Assembly: GCF_003945595.2 (NCBI RefSeq)
Contig: NW_024104525.1
Coordinates: 405,989-469,988 of the forward strand
DNA: 64,000 nucleotides
Source of the DNA: Pipra filicauda
Lineage: Eukaryota; Chordata; Aves; Passeriformes; Pipridae
Reading direction: 5' to 3'
Below the pieces are notes generated by a model. That model saw only the letters and a list, made by a program, of their open reading frames with translations. It was not told where the DNA came from and ran no database searches. The translations under genes were made by a program, and so were the position numbers. Position 1 is the first letter of the stretch. Each line of letters starts with the position of its first letter. Positions 11,616 to 25,393 of this stretch are shown piece by piece.

Positions 11616-14230
11616 GATAAAATATAAAAATAGTTGCTCACCCTGCAGCATCCTGAGGAGAGGAAAGAGAAAAGGCAGCTCATCAGTTACTCCCACAGAA
11701 ATGATGGAACTTCTCCCCAGTTTTTGCTCATATTCCATCTCTTTTTATATTTTTTTTTTATTAGGCACTTTGAGTGACTATAGTCTGTAAACTAATTTTT
11801 GAGGTGATAGACAGATGACACAGGCTTAAGTGTCAGCTTCCTGAGTTCCCATCAGGTAGGATGCTTGCGAAGAAAGGCCATGCTATCTCCATACCATTCC
11901 ATCCTTCGTTTATCCTATCAGTCTGTTGCTGGGATGTCTCACCCAGGTGCTGGGGTCTTTTGGGAAGCCATCAGGAGTCTCTTTGTCCCTTTTTTTGTAG
12001 CCTCATCACCTTACAGTGGGTTTATGGGAATGCCCCTCTCCAGGTGCCGGGGTCTTTCCTGTAACTGCTCAGGACTGTCAGTGTGGCCTTAAATTGGTCT
12101 ATCACCTTACACATACGAACCAGGTCTCTGAGAACCTTTGACAGTTTGGGTTAGCTCATTATAGAGCTAGAGAGGTATTTAGCTCATTCTACATCAGGAA
12201 CTTATTATCTGAATAACTCTCTAGACTCTATTCATTATATTGACTAATACTGAATTGGCTTAATTCAGGTTCCCAAAGGTGAAAGTTTAATGTGATCTTA
12301 AATTGCCAGAGAAATATGACTGATATGACATTGGAAGATCTAGAGTGCTGTAGACTAACATCTGGAAAACAAAGGAATATCTAGACAATGTCAAACGATA
12401 TGACATATCTCTGTTTATCTAAATGAGTCAAGTTGACCTCTTTTAACTATAATAGAGATTTATATCCCTTCTAGATACCTACCTATATCTACATGTTTAA
12501 TCTTTTTACAGAGGTTAATAGGATTTGAGACCATTGATCCTTAAGTAAAGCAAGAGTAGATCTTTCAATAATATGCAGTTGAAATCAGTAGTTTAAAACA
12601 AATACAAAAATTGATACGAAAATTTAATAGGGTACAGTTTTGTTTCAGTCTTACATGTATTATCACATTTTCACAATGGGTCCTAGACAAACGAGAAGAC
12701 AATTCAGCATTGTTACAGAAACAAAATATTAAAGTCAAGCAAGACATGTCTCTTCTGTTCTTTTTAAAAGCTCTGAAAATATAAATTAGTGCCTTTACTT
12801 AAAAATTTAGATTTGGAGGCAAAAATCCTCTAGAATATACAGATTGACATAAAATCTTACGGTCTTGAAGGAGAAGTTAAGTTTAATGGCTAAAACTCAA
12901 AATCCTTAGAAATAAAATTGCAGCAAACCCAAGACTTTTGTTATGTGTCCATTTCTGCTTTACCATTTGAATGTAATCCCAAGCAAGACTTTTCAATGAA
13001 TAAAACCATGTGTTTGATTCAAGTCTGCAGTATACAATGTATTTCAATATGCAAAGTGATTTGATAGAAAGAAGTCACTCCAAGGCTATATTAAATCACT
13101 ATCATCAGAGGAAGATGGACTCTTCTGCTCTGATTATGATCTTAGTGACCACAAGCATAAATATAGGATGGTTTTTTTGATATTTTGCTACCATATGTGA
13201 AAGTAGTTAGAATTTCAGAAGATGTGACGACTATCTTGGCTATTGATATCTGAGTAGCTGACCAGACGCACAGATGATTTGAAGGGCTTTGTTTAAAAAA
13301 GAACAGCACAATTTGTACCTCCTTTTGAATATTTTCACCAATATGTAATAAAAGCTGAAAAGTTGAAATTCTGAATGCAATTCATGTAAAGAACTTATTC
13401 TCCTGACCAGGTACTATCTTGGGCCTACTCAAAGAGGGACTTCCAGAACTGATTGAGAAGAAGTCAAAGTAATATATTCATTATCAGTGCAGCTCTGAGT
13501 TAAGGTGCAGCACAGCTGGCATGTACCAAGCCTTTCAAGGATCAATTGTGATTTTTACTGAATGAAATTAAGAAAGATTTCAATGCAGCATGAAAATGAT
13601 AAAATGGTTCCAAAACTCTGCATTGTTGTACAGATCTCTTTGGTTTTGGTGCAGATCAATCTGTCTTGAGACAAGAGCTGAGGAGGAACAGTAATATTAA
13701 CAGTAATGAAGTCTTAGTACTGGAGATGATTCCAGGAGGAGATCAATTACAGGAATTAAATACAGACCTCCTAAGCAGTGTAAGTACAATACACCTAAAT
13801 AGATAAAGCAGACCTCTGTGGCCCAATTAGGATCCCAAACAGCATGGTCCCCCCCTCATTATTTCAATCTAGACTGGTTGCATTATTGTGATACTACTGT
13901 TCTCATCTGTGCTATTCTCTGCCTTTCTTGTTCTTTTTCTTTCAGTACAAAAAGAAGCAGCATTCAGCTGTAGTAATTATTCCATTAGATTATAAGGCAA
14001 GAATATCCCACTGTGATTATTTGCTCCTGCCTAAATAGGAGCAGTTCTTCTATTTTATTTTTTCCTTAACTTATTGCATAAACACAAAACATTACCTGGC
14101 TTCCAAAAATTCCCACAATGATTTTTCCTTGGAAATTTCCAAGTGATTGCAAATAGTTGTGATTTATTTTTTTTTGTTTTCTTATTTTCAAACTTGTTTC
14201 TAGTTTAATTTGTCTGCCTTCAAATTACAT
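11616..14230. other. Non-coding; GC-richer block, then AT-rich DNA
   Basis: About 11840-12100 is GC-richer than its surroundings and contains a partly repeated phrase, CAGGTGCTGGGGTCTTTT near 11945 and CAGGTGCCGGGGTCTTTC near 12041, about 96 bases apart. That suggests a repeat-derived origin, but I cannot name it. From 12110 to 14230 the DNA is AT-rich with no recognised feature. Confidence 0.45.
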
Positions 14231-14233
14231 CTA

Positions 14234-14760
14234 TTAAATCTTGTTATTTTCTGAGCTTCTCTCTCCAGCTTCTATACCAAGGAGATAGCTCCCTATGGAC
14301 AGTGTAGGCACAACTCTGTTGTAGAGTGACACCACTTCCTGTGTGAAAGACCTACATTGTTCATTCCCACTCTGTGGTCTGAACAGAAATGGAGTCTGAC
14401 AAAATATAATACAAACTGTTATTGACACAGTAAGAAAAATGAAGAACAGCACACCCATAAGCTGACTCACCCAGTCACTGACAGCAAAAACAGGATCATA
14501 AGTGATCCTATGTCTCCAGCAGACTATCAGTGACATTTAATGTACGGGTCATGTTAGCATCAGCCAATAGTGCCAAAGCCTTTTGAATGTGGGTAAGTCG
14601 TGACACACCTTGTCTCCACAATGGTAGTACGATCTTACAGAATAATACCGGAGGTGAATAATGCGGGAGGCTTCCTGCCTACACTTCCGATATCAGTCAA
14701 GGGGCAGGATTTCAGGAAATAGGGTGACTTGTTAGCAGTCTGAAAAGGATAATTATAATT
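14234..14760 (-). other. Unassigned reading frames, one with a membrane-type segment
   Basis: A 100-codon minus-strand frame (14234-14536) contains a hydrophobic stretch of about 20 residues (LMGVLFFIFLTVSITVCIIF) followed by a polar tail, as in a single-pass membrane protein. The region just upstream on the minus strand, to about 14760, is less AT-rich than average and has another short open frame in a different register. A decayed retroviral envelope or another membrane protein is possible. No diagnostic motif such as a fusion peptide or CX6CC was identified, so the family is unassigned. Confidence 0.2.
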
Positions 14761-14769
14761 TTTCTTAGA

Positions 14770-17700
14770 CAAGATAACAGTACTCTAATAGAAAACAATG
14801 GGGTTCTGCTTCACATGCTGAGGCTTGATCTTGAAGTGATTCAAATGGACTATGAGATATTTCTTCACTGAAAAGATTAAAAAAGATAGTTTCTTGAATG
14901 ACTTTCATGGTATTGATGATGAGCTGGATATTAATTTTTCACTGTAAGTGATATTCTCAACTTTCTTTAAGAAACTGTAATATAATCAATTATCTTCAGA
15001 GCTCTTAAGTTTTGGGTTTTGGTTTTTATCCAATCTCATTCTGAAACATCATGAATGCAAATACTGAAGTTCAGAGGAGATTCAAAGATTGAGTAGATCT
15101 GAACCCCTCCAAATATCATATCCATCAAGACACAAAAAAATTGTTTTGCTTAGCACCCTAGTCTAAATTTAAATTCAGGAAAAAAATAACAGACAATCAA
15201 AAGTAAAGGTATTTTCCTCTTTTTATGACCTAAAATATCATGATTCCTTTGAACCTAATAAAAATTCAAATCTATTTTAGATTCTGTTTGCTCCATGTTA
15301 AAAGTAGTTGCTTTTGCTCATGCTATACCAATTCTCAGGTTTGAATCTGAAGTTCTATCTCTATCCAGGAAAGAGAAGTGTTTATTAGCCAAGGTTTATT
15401 TTTCATAAGAGATACTAAAAAGCAGAAACATCTATACAAAAGTGTAATAAATATTTTATTGTATGTAAGTAAAGAATGATGCCAGTGGCAAAATTGCTCA
15501 TAAGCTTTCCACACAAAAGGGACAAACTTCTCAAATTGAAAAAAGAGAATTAAAGACACAAGCATAGGTCCACAATTTTCACTGCATGAGTAGCATAAAA
15601 GAAAAGGTTTGAAAGTATAGTGCAAGTGTGTCACCCTTAATCAGTAAGGTCTCAATGGTATTTTAAAGGTGCAAAGTTCTAAATGTGGTCTATGTCTTTT
15701 TGCACTCTGGAATACTCTCAGTAATAGGATCTCCCTCAAAGCCTTTTTAGCACCATAGGATTTCTTTCTGCCCCACTAAGACTCCTCTCTGATCCTGGAT
15801 TACAGTAGGGATGAAAGATCTTGAAACAGAATGAATGAATGAACAAGCAAACTTGAAAGATTTCAGGCCTTTGTGTCTTAATATGACACAAATTACTTGT
15901 TTTAAAATTGTCCCCTGGTATGAGTAACTTTTCAATCATTTCTCTGTGCTACAACAAAAGGATCTATGCAAACTCAAAGCTTTATGCTGATAAACTACTG
16001 CATTCAGTTCTCATAAGACAACATATCTCTCTTCAGAACTTCATAACGCCTCATGAAATCTGCCAAGGCTTAAGATTTCCATTCTCTCAAGCCCCAAATG
16101 AGTTTGCTGTTATCAATAACTATTTCTCCTTTTTGCTTTTAATATTTCTGATTTAAAAGTAGAGACTTATTTGGCACTTGAACTGTACAGTTTGAAGCTA
16201 GCCTGTAAAAATGTCATTTATTATTGCGCAGAAATCATCATCAACAAAGTATTCAATACTTGTAAAACCACAGATCCTATAAAATGACTCTATAATAGAC
16301 AGTTTGAGGATTTAGAACTCTCGTGTGACTCTTGTTTGAGATCCTGTCCTAATAACCACTTATGCGTAATCAGATGGAATTTATGCAACCTCATCCAGGA
16401 AACGGTCCATGTGAATGTTTCTCTATCGTTGCTTCCATAGCTCACAGACTACAAGAGTTGATAGTAATTCTATGCAAAAACAAATTACTGTTCTAACAAT
16501 AGAAATCTCAATGGCCTTGGCATAAGTCATTTTAAAATACAGCAGAGCCTGGATCTAAAGAAGTGCTTTAGGGACAGAAAATTTGTTTGCTGAACTGTTT
16601 TCCCACTAAATTAGTCACTGAGCATTTTGTTCTGTGAAAAAAAAGAAAAAGGAAATTAGTTTGATAAAATCATTAGGCTCCTAAATTTATGCTCCTCAAA
16701 TAAATCCTTCACTATGTTGCTTTCACAGCTGCCCAGAAAGAATATTTTTAATTTGCATCTCAATATCAAATGAAAAATGTTTTGTCACACTGTTTAGAGG
16801 GCAGCCAAATACATCACACTGCTTTGAATTACTTTAGGGAATTAACAACTGTGTCTTGTTCCTATGAGAGTAATACAGATATTTGTAGTCCTGGTGTTAA
16901 GTCATTTTGTTTAATTTTGCATAGTGTAAGGTATTATTATTGATTAAGTGGAATTTTTTTTCTGCAAATCTTGTGTCCATCCTACTTAATGACTGAGACA
17001 TGAAATAACAATAGCAATTAAACTAAACAATATGCAGGAATCAACGTGACTTTTGTAAAAAGACAAAATGAGTTGTCACTCTGTAACATAAAATTTTATT
17101 TATTTAAATAAAATTTTATTTATTTATATTCATTGCTGTTAAAAAGACAAGAGTTGAATGCATGCTTTCTGATTTCAAATTGTCTGTAATTTTAGTGCTA
17201 CATTCATTACTTTTGATTCTGTGCTCAGAATCAATTGGTTAGTTATATTCACTGTATCATTCTGTCTTCCCTCAGTTTGACCTGAACTTTAATTTTTGTT
17301 GTAATATGATTTTTTTCTGTAGAGTTATAGAAGTTTAGATCTTAATATGTTTTGATATGATGACTGAAAAAACACATACCATACTATGTGTTTTCAACAG
17401 CATGAGGCAGCCTCCTGACAAGAGTTATTGTTCAATATTAAACTCTATACAACTTCAGTAAGACAAAGGAAGGCTTTTCCTCTGTTCACTCAGCTACCAA
17501 ATTATTGCAGTTACAATCCTAAACAATTCCTAAGCTTATACGTAACAGCATGGGACTAAAGCCAGCTAGCCAATATTAAATTTGAGAAAAATTAGTGAGG
17601 TTTTTTCCTATTACATGATTGCTATCTGCTATATGTAATTTTAATTTTTTTGTCAGTAGCCAGTTTATTACATTTATGTGTACTCAATTATTTTTAAGAG

Positions 17701-18793
17701 ATATGTATTAATATTGACACATATTTAAATTTTGACAATCACATTACATGAATTCTCCCAAGTTACACTCTATCATGGAAAAAAAACCCCAAAATAACAA
17801 ACCCTTAGATGATTTATGGTGTTTGGATTGCATAGATTAAATTTCAGCCAGTCTCTTGCTATTTGAATTATGTAAAATTATATAAACTCAAGTAAATTTT
17901 ATCATATGTGCTTTCCAGAAATATCAAGAAGCTATGTTATGTTCACAGAAAAGCCCATACTTTAGTCTCCAACTGAACACTAAAAATAAAAAACTGCAAA
18001 GGAACTAAATTTAGTATTTTATAGACTGCAAATAACACCAGTACCAAATATAATGCTCTGTCTACACCAAATATTGAGTGTTTGTTTTACTGTATTATTA
18101 TATTGTTTTGGGAAAAGTAGAATCTGAAGTAAGTTAGTACTTGACAGTGCTGGAGTTGTCATTTGCAGTATTGCAATACTTATTGCAAACAAGTAGGACA
18201 ATGCCATTTATGAACTTAGTTCTTGCTCCATATTTATGTCACTAGGGGCCTTTCTGGTTTTTTTCATTAACCTCCAATAAAAGATTTTAGTTCAGTTTTG
18301 GAATACAGGTAGCACTTTGGTTCCAGTTGAATAAAACATTCATTCTGATAGTTGTATGTCTGACATACCTGCAATAGGGCATGCGGTTCAGTGTTTAGTC
18401 AGGACTCTCACGTTCATGTGTCTGAGCAACTGGCAAAGCATCTGTCACAGGGGGAGAGAGAAAGATAAACTGGTTTCCCCTGTTAATTTCACTATCTTAC
18501 CTAATAGTCTTTTGGGAAATCGTATTTGCAGTCAGGCTTCTCAGGATATGAGAGGGGGAAATACAGACAATGCTACTACTCTGATTAAGTAAATATAAAT
18601 ATGGATTGGGTAGTATGACATCATTACCTTCTGCTGTGAATGATGAAAGAAACAAATGGAACAGTTTATAGACTATGCTGCAAAATGCTGAAATTAGTAC
18701 ATACGAAAGTAGATTTCAGGATTACAGTCAATACATAAGAGTTTGCCTCTGCCTCTTCCTCCTGAGACTTTTTCTTTACTCTACTGTAGTCTC
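14770..18793. other. AT-rich non-coding DNA
   Basis: Nothing coding is recognised. A 20-bp unit (ATAAAATTTTATTTATTTAA) is duplicated in tandem at 17088-17107 and 17108-17127 with one mismatch. Otherwise only short homopolymer runs are seen. Confidence 0.55.
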
Positions 18794-19355
18794 TGTAGCG
18801 TGGTGGTACTTTACATGGTAAAGAATAAGCACGCTCCTTGTGAGGTGGTGAGACAAAGAGATTTATTTCAAATTTGGTGCGTCCCTTTATACCCTGACAT
18901 CATGTGACCTTCTAACCAATAGGGTTATCTACTTAGACGCATGCTCCTTTGGGCTTCTCAGCCTTGGTACGTCCCTTGTGCCTTGGATACGTCTCCTACA
19001 GTCTCCTCCATGGGCTGCAGGAGCATAGCCTGCCTCACCTCCATCTTCTCCACGGACTGCTGGAGAATCTCTTTTCCAGTGCCTGGAGCACCTTCTCTGC
19101 CTCTTTCACTGACTTTGGTGTCTGCAGTTTTATTTCTCACACTTTTGTCTCTCATTCTCCTCTCTGCTGTTCAGCATTTTTTCCCTTTCTAAAACCTGTT
19201 TACCCCAAGGCACTACTGCTTTGGCTGAGGGACTCAGCCACGCCCAGCACTGGGTGACCTGCGGCACCAGCTGTGTTCTAAACGGGGCAGCCCTGGCGCT
19301 CCGCACAGGGGAACCTGAGGACCCCACTGCCACTGCCTAGGCACCTGGACCCACA
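18794..19355 (-). mobile_element. Endogenous retrovirus LTR, minus strand
   Basis: On the minus strand the block begins TGTGGGTCC at 19355 and ends CGCTACA at 18794, fitting TG...CA termini. It carries a TATA box (GTATAAAG, 18885-18892) and AATAAA (18862-18867) spaced as in a retroviral promoter and polyadenylation unit. It is clearly GC-richer than the flanks, and its U3 is rich in G and A on this strand. No target-site duplication is obvious, so the borders are approximate. No gag, pol or env is attached, so it is a solo LTR or a fragment. A segment at about 19060-19128 is homologous, in opposite orientation, to 56757-56826. Confidence 0.65.
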
Positions 19356-22300
19356 ATATAGTATGTTACAGTACAGAAAATGTAATTAAAAGATGCAACT
19401 TACAAATTTAAAATTTGTTACTTAAAAATTCAAAATTCCAGCAAAGAAATTTTTAAATTAAGGTAAAGCAAAACTATGTATTCTTGAATACTATTACAAA
19501 CTAAAACAGTGGGGGGGTGTTCTTTATTTTTTTTTTTTATTTTTCCTGCTTTGGTAGTATCTTCATCAAATTGCTTTAACTTATCCTATTTTTTTATTTT
19601 TTAATTAATAAGTTTATTTTTCCAACATATAAAAAATACATCAATGTATTTTTTTGGTAACTTCAGAACCGTAAAGGGACAAAATATTAAAGTAGTAACA
19701 TATCCGGTCAAAATACCAACTATATATCTTTGTGTTATATTTCTCTGTGTATGTGTGTGTGTTTGTAATTATTTAAAGTCACATTCTGAGCAAGTAGGTG
19801 GTAAACATTATTGATGAAAATAACTAGAAGACAGTGACTCTTAGTGGAAAACAAAAAGAGTGAAAAACAAACTCTCAAAGGCTAATACCTGAAACATGCA
19901 GAGTTCAGGTAAGTTTGTGAGATATATAAATGGTTCATTAACTCACATGATATTTGAGCGCATGTTTTGATCTACGCTAAATATATAGTTTAGTTAACTT
20001 GCATCAAATTTACAATTCTTGGGGAAAACCAGACTCTTGGCACAATTTAGGCTGTCCTCTCAACTTTTATTTTTGTTTACAAATGTAAGAAACTGTAGCA
20101 AACCACTGCAGTTACAGAACATCACGTAGTTCCACCGGCATGTTCTTTCTCCCAGGAGGATATTAAGTGCCTGAAGTAATAAGAGTTGCCATAACATATC
20201 CTGGGTTCCTTTTGAGGCTTTTCTCCAAGTAGTAAATTATAAAGCACCAAGGTCTGCGAGATTGGAGGGTTTTGTTCCATTATTGGCACAATACAAAGCA
20301 GCTAGGAAAAGAAACCAGAACACGGTTGTCTCTGTTCTGAAACTGAAAATAGGGCATTTATCATAATTTCAGAGTTGAGAAGGTGCAACTTTTATGATAA
20401 TGTCATCATCTTCCTTTCATTTGTTGAGTATTCATTGTTACGTCCAGAAGCTGATGATATCTCTTCTTGTTCTTCAGTTACTCGTTTTTTTTCACACAAG
20501 AAAAATAGAATACAGTAACAAAAAGCTGTTGTGTATGTGAAGATAAATTGCATATTTGTGGTAAGAACAAAATATCTCTGGTGTGGACTTATTCAAAGAA
20601 ATAAATTGTGAAAGTATGAAATAGAAATTACATACTGAACTAGTTTTAATTCAGAGTAGAGGGGGAATATAGATGCAATGGTCAGGATTGTGTGATAAAG
20701 GCATCTCCATTACCACTATTAAGGCCAACATTCATACAAGTTACTTTAATAAGAGCCAACTAAATAAAAAAATGGTTTCTGTATTTTTTTGAGCAGACAC
20801 TGGTTCACATCCTATATATGAAATAGTTTACAACACTATATTGTGGTTAGGCTATATTATTTTAGTCAGTGCTGCTAATAAGAGATTTGACTAAAATGAT
20901 TAGATGATTTTTTTCCTTAGACACATTTGGTATTTATATTGCTACAACTAGGATTTATATCTCAATTGTAAAAGAAACCCAGCAGACATGAGCCCTAATT
21001 ACCTTAAAGTTTTACACAACATTGTGAAAGAAATCCTTATTTAAGTGAAATTACACATTGTTCACACAGAGAAGGTATATAGATTGGTAATATTTTTTAA
21101 CATTAAGAATTATATATTTCTTCTTCAGGCTTTACAAGCCTGACTATGACCAACTAATCTGATTTAATACACCATACTCAGGGCCTATTTTGCATTTGAA
21201 TAGCATAGTTTGTTACAAAGGAGATGCAAAAGCAAAAGACCTTTTAGTAGATTCATCTGCAATTCTGGAAAATGATAAATAATTAATAACTGGTTCCATA
21301 ATGCAAAATTTCCAACTGAATTGAACAACATATTTAGAGGCTATAAAAGTGTATTTACTTTGATATTTCAGTGTTAGGCTGTGCACAGGCAATGTCAACA
21401 GATTGTCAGGATAAAAGAATCTTATTTCTAGTGGGTTAGTATCAGGGTTTTTTTATCTGAAAGATTATTTATGGTGCTCCATCCAACACATAGGGAAATT
21501 ACTGATTCCCGCACCATATTTTTTTTAAAGAGTGTGCACTGTAGTTATTTAATAAACCCAGAAAAAATAAATAACGAAAGTCATTAACAGTTAACATGGT
21601 CTATGTTCAAGTAAATTATATTCTTATAAAAACAAATTGTCCATCTTATTGTCCTTTCTATTAATTCCCACATACAGATCATCAAAGTTAGCATCTGACT
21701 CTTTGACGTACATTCATTAATATATTTTTTCTTTTTAAACTTCCTTATGTTTACATTCATTATCTTTCTAAGATTTGATTTTACTAATGAAGTTTTCCAA
21801 TATAATAGGCTCTTACTCACCCAGTTATGCAGCATCTGAACTCCTCTGTCAAATACGTATTGAACAATAAACGGCACTTTGACTACCTTTCATTATCTCT
21901 AGATCTGTGAAGAAATATTAGCTGTGAAAGAACCTTTCAGTCTGAGAATTCAGTTGAAGGGGAGATTTAGGGTGACAACAGACAAGTGACATGTCTGAAA
22001 GACCATAGAAAGTAATAGCAATTGCATGTAGGGAGAACAAAATAAATTAGATGTTGACACAAAGTAGAGTTGAGAAGCAAATTACTGGGAAAGAGAAGAT
22101 TGACAGTATAGGCACAGCTTGAAATGAATGTAAGGACTTTTCTAAGGTGGTGTTTTATAAGTACAGCAATGGACAGCCTGGAGAATTGAAAGTGAAAAAA
22201 GAATTATTATGACCTGAAAGGGTGAATAGAGAGAATTAGAAGGGGAGGATGAGAAGAAATATTGAAATCAAATGATGTTCTAAGTTCAAATCTGCAAACA

Positions 22301-23744
22301 CCTGAACAATGCAGGGAGATGATGTTTTGTGGGTGGTTGCCAAGAAAAGCATCCTCAATATTGATGGAAAAGAAATGGGAGAAGTAGTTGCATGATAGAA
22401 TTATCATTGGGTCAGCTTTTCAGTAAAATAGTCAGAATAAAATGACTGCAACAAAGGCAACCCCTCATAGACAACAATATTTTTTAAAGCAATTAATGCT
22501 AGTTTATCAGTGAAAATGTTATCTACTGGGATATGCCTGCTAAAATATAAAGATTCAGACTCTTAATTAATATTTAAACAAATTAAAGTAATGCCTATGT
22601 GTGTGGTATATTATGACAATTTCACAATTCTTATCTGTCATGTTTTATTTTAATTTAGTACTTATTGATAGAGGAGAGTTTCTACACAGTATAAAATGAA
22701 ATATATTATTAGCTTTATTTCAGAGGTGGTAATCCTGGTTCTAAACTTGTCATGGGAGAAAACATAGAGGTGAGAAAAATTTTTGAAAAGTAAGAAAAAT
22801 TACAAAATTATTACAAAAATGTTTTTTTTTTTCAAAAGTATACAGATATTTTGCTTTTATCATCTGAGATTTTATAGTGTTTGTGATGCAGTTTTTCTTC
22901 AGTGCTTCAGTTGCACTTGCTTTGATGCTGAATAAACTACAGCATCCCATAAATCTGTTGATAATTCTTATAACCAATAATGCACCATTTTCTTTGGAGA
23001 GAAACAAAGAGTGGATCAACTAAGTGATTATTTGTCAACCTGCCAGGATAGCAATATGTTACCTGCTTTGTGCATACCAATAATATGAATGTATTTCAAA
23101 TGGTTAGATAAATGTATTTTAATTCACAAGGATTTTTTGGATCCATTCAAGTCCATTTCTTATTCAGCTCTAGTTTATCAGTCATCTCAGAAATGCTTTC
23201 TATGCCATTGCTTTGTGGTTATATTTTCTAGTAACTATCTTCTTTCTTTTTTCTCAGCTTAATGAAAGCGCACATACTGAACAGTCTTACTTATAGGCTT
23301 ACAATTTTCCCTTCAGTTTTTTAATTTTTGTGTCTTTGTCACAGTTTGTTTTTTTCTTTGAGATGAATACTTTGAAATACCATTCATGCTGATATTCTGT
23401 AGACTGTACTTGTGCTAAAAACCACCACATTCCTTGAGCAATCTAATTATACTGAATATTTTGGTAGTGTATTATTTTTTTCAGCATAAGCAGGAACAGC
23501 AGATTCTTGACTTAAATTGAAACTACTAGGAAATGATGGAAAAGACTGAGATTTTGAAATACTCAGTTCTAATTTCTCAGCACTGAAGAACACCAGTTAT
23601 CAACCCTCTCATCATCTATGCATTTGTTAAATTTTAGATTTTTTTTTAATATTGTCATGGGAATGAAGTAAATAATATTTTTAGTGTATGTAAAATAACT
23701 GATACCTGGAGACGCTATGGTGGAAATATGTCTATATATACTCT
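19356..23744. other. AT-rich non-coding DNA
   Basis: No gene or mobile element is recognised. It includes a G7 run near 19510, T-rich tracts at 19525-19545 and 19585-19620, and a short TGTGTGTGTGTG tract near 19750. Confidence 0.55.
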
Positions 23745-24010
23745 ATATAACACATGCTGTATGTTATAATTTATAATATTTTATATTTTAATAATATAAA
23801 TTATAATTTATATAATTTATAATTTATAATATATAATTTTTATATATTTATAATATTTATAAATATATAATATTTATAAATTTATAAATAATATAATTTA
23901 TAATATTTCTTGTAATATGATAGTATTTATGTACTCATATAGTCATACACTATATAAAGTATTTAATATGCAATATGTTAAACCTTATAAACATATATTT
24001 TTTAATTACA
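23745..24010. repeat. AT-only low-complexity tract
   Basis: Roughly 200 bases consist almost entirely of permutations of TATAATTTATAATA and ATATTTATAAAT, densest at 23765-23910. Many short palindromes make cruciform or slippage structures likely. It directly precedes the CR1 at 24020. Confidence 0.85.
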
Positions 24011-24019
24011 CAATATTAC

Positions 24020-25393
24020 AGCCAGACTGGACTATTACAACTGACTGGAAAAAGGGAAACATAATGACCATTTTTAAACAGAGTAAATAAGAGCATTCTG
24101 GGAACTATTGACCAGTCAACCTCACCTACATGTCCGGTACTATCACGGAACAGATTGTCCTGGAAGATATGCCTCAAGATCTGGAAGACAGGGAGGTGCT
24201 TAGAGGCAGCCAACATGGTTTCGCTGAGGGCAAATTGTGCCTAACTAATCTAGTGGCCTTCTAAGGTGGAGTAACTGCATCAGCAGACAAGGGAAGAGCT
24301 ACAGATCCTGTCTACTTGGACAGTCCCCCACAACATTCTTACTCCTACATTGCAGAGATATGAGATTGATGGACGGACTGTTAAATTGATAAGGAATTGG
24401 ATGGATGCCACACCTAAAAAATTACAGTCAATGGCTCAATGTCTAAATGCAAACCGCTAATGAGTGTCCTCTAGGGCCTCTACTGGGATGAGTGTTTTTT
24501 TAATCTTCATTAATGGCATAGGTGATGGGATAGACTGCAAATGACACCAAGGTGAGTGCAGTTGATTTGCTGGAAGGAAGGGATGTCATTCAGAGGGACC
24601 TGGATAGGCTTGGGGAGCGAGCCTATGTGAAGCTCATGAAGTTCAACAGGTCAAGTGCAAGGTCCTCCACCTGGATCGGGGTAATCTTCAATATAAACGC
24701 AGACTAGGTGATTAACTGATTTAAAGCAGTCCTGCAGAGAAGGAGCTGAGGACACCAACAGATGAAATATTGGACATAATCCCACAATGTGAGTGTGTAG
24801 GCCAGAGAGCCAATTGTATCCTGAGCTGCATAAAAGGTAGTGCAGCCAGCAGAGTGAGGGAAGTGATTCTCTCTGCTCTATTCCACTCTTATGAAGCCTC
24901 ACCTGGAGTACTGCATCCATCTCTGGGGTTCCAAACACGGAAAAGACATGTACCTTTTAGAGCAGGTCCAGATGAGGGCTGGAATACCTCTCCTAAAAAG
25001 AAAGGGTGAGAGAATTGTGGTTGTTGAGCCTGGAAAAGAGAAGGATTTGTGGACAACTTATTGTGGTGTTTCAGTATATAAAGGCATCCTACAGGAAGAT
25101 GGAGAAAGACTTTTTACCAAGGATACGTAGTGATAGGACAAGGGGCAACGTTTTAAACTGAAAGTGGGTTTTGACTAGGCATAAGGAAAACCACATTTTT
25201 ATGATGAGGAATGTGAGTGACTGGACCAGGTTGTCCAAATGAATTGTGTACAGTCCATGATTAAAAATGTTCAGTGTCAGGTAAGAGGGCTCTTTGAGCA
25301 ACCTGTTCTATTGGAAAGAGTTCCTGTTCATGGCAGGGAGGTTGCAGCATGAACTTTAAAGGTCCCTTCCAACACAAACCTTTCTATGATTCC
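24020..25393 (+). mobile_element. CR1 LINE, 5'-truncated
   Basis: This covers the second half of CR1 ORF2 (reverse transcriptase) and the 3' UTR. Recognisable blocks in order are the CTGACTGGAAAAAGGGAAA region, a PVNLT-type block, the region of GDGID before the catalytic loop, the ATCCAGAGGGACCTGG-type block, GAAGCCTCACCTGGAGTACTG, and the tail GGTCCCTTCCAAC...TTCTATGATTCC. The frame is broken by several stops and frameshifts. A small deletion near 24535 removes the segment before ADDT, so the catalytic site is lost. Short open frames (24770-25130 plus, 24651-24938 minus) are remnants or shadows of it. Confidence 0.93.

Noticed and set aside
11356..11683. Two overlapping Leu/Phe/Tyr-rich minus-strand frames that look like membrane proteins
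   Set aside because: They run across the ~54-bp minisatellite; hydrophobicity comes from its A/G-rich complement.
10759..11764. TATTAG at both 10759 and 11759 as a target-site duplication of a 1-kb element
   Set aside because: The right-hand copy is preceded by a T run, not by CA or TG, and both sites are in T-rich sequence where this hexamer is likely by chance.
18949..19333. Open frames of 65-102 codons near 19 kb
   Set aside because: They fall inside the minus-strand LTR and reflect its higher GC content.
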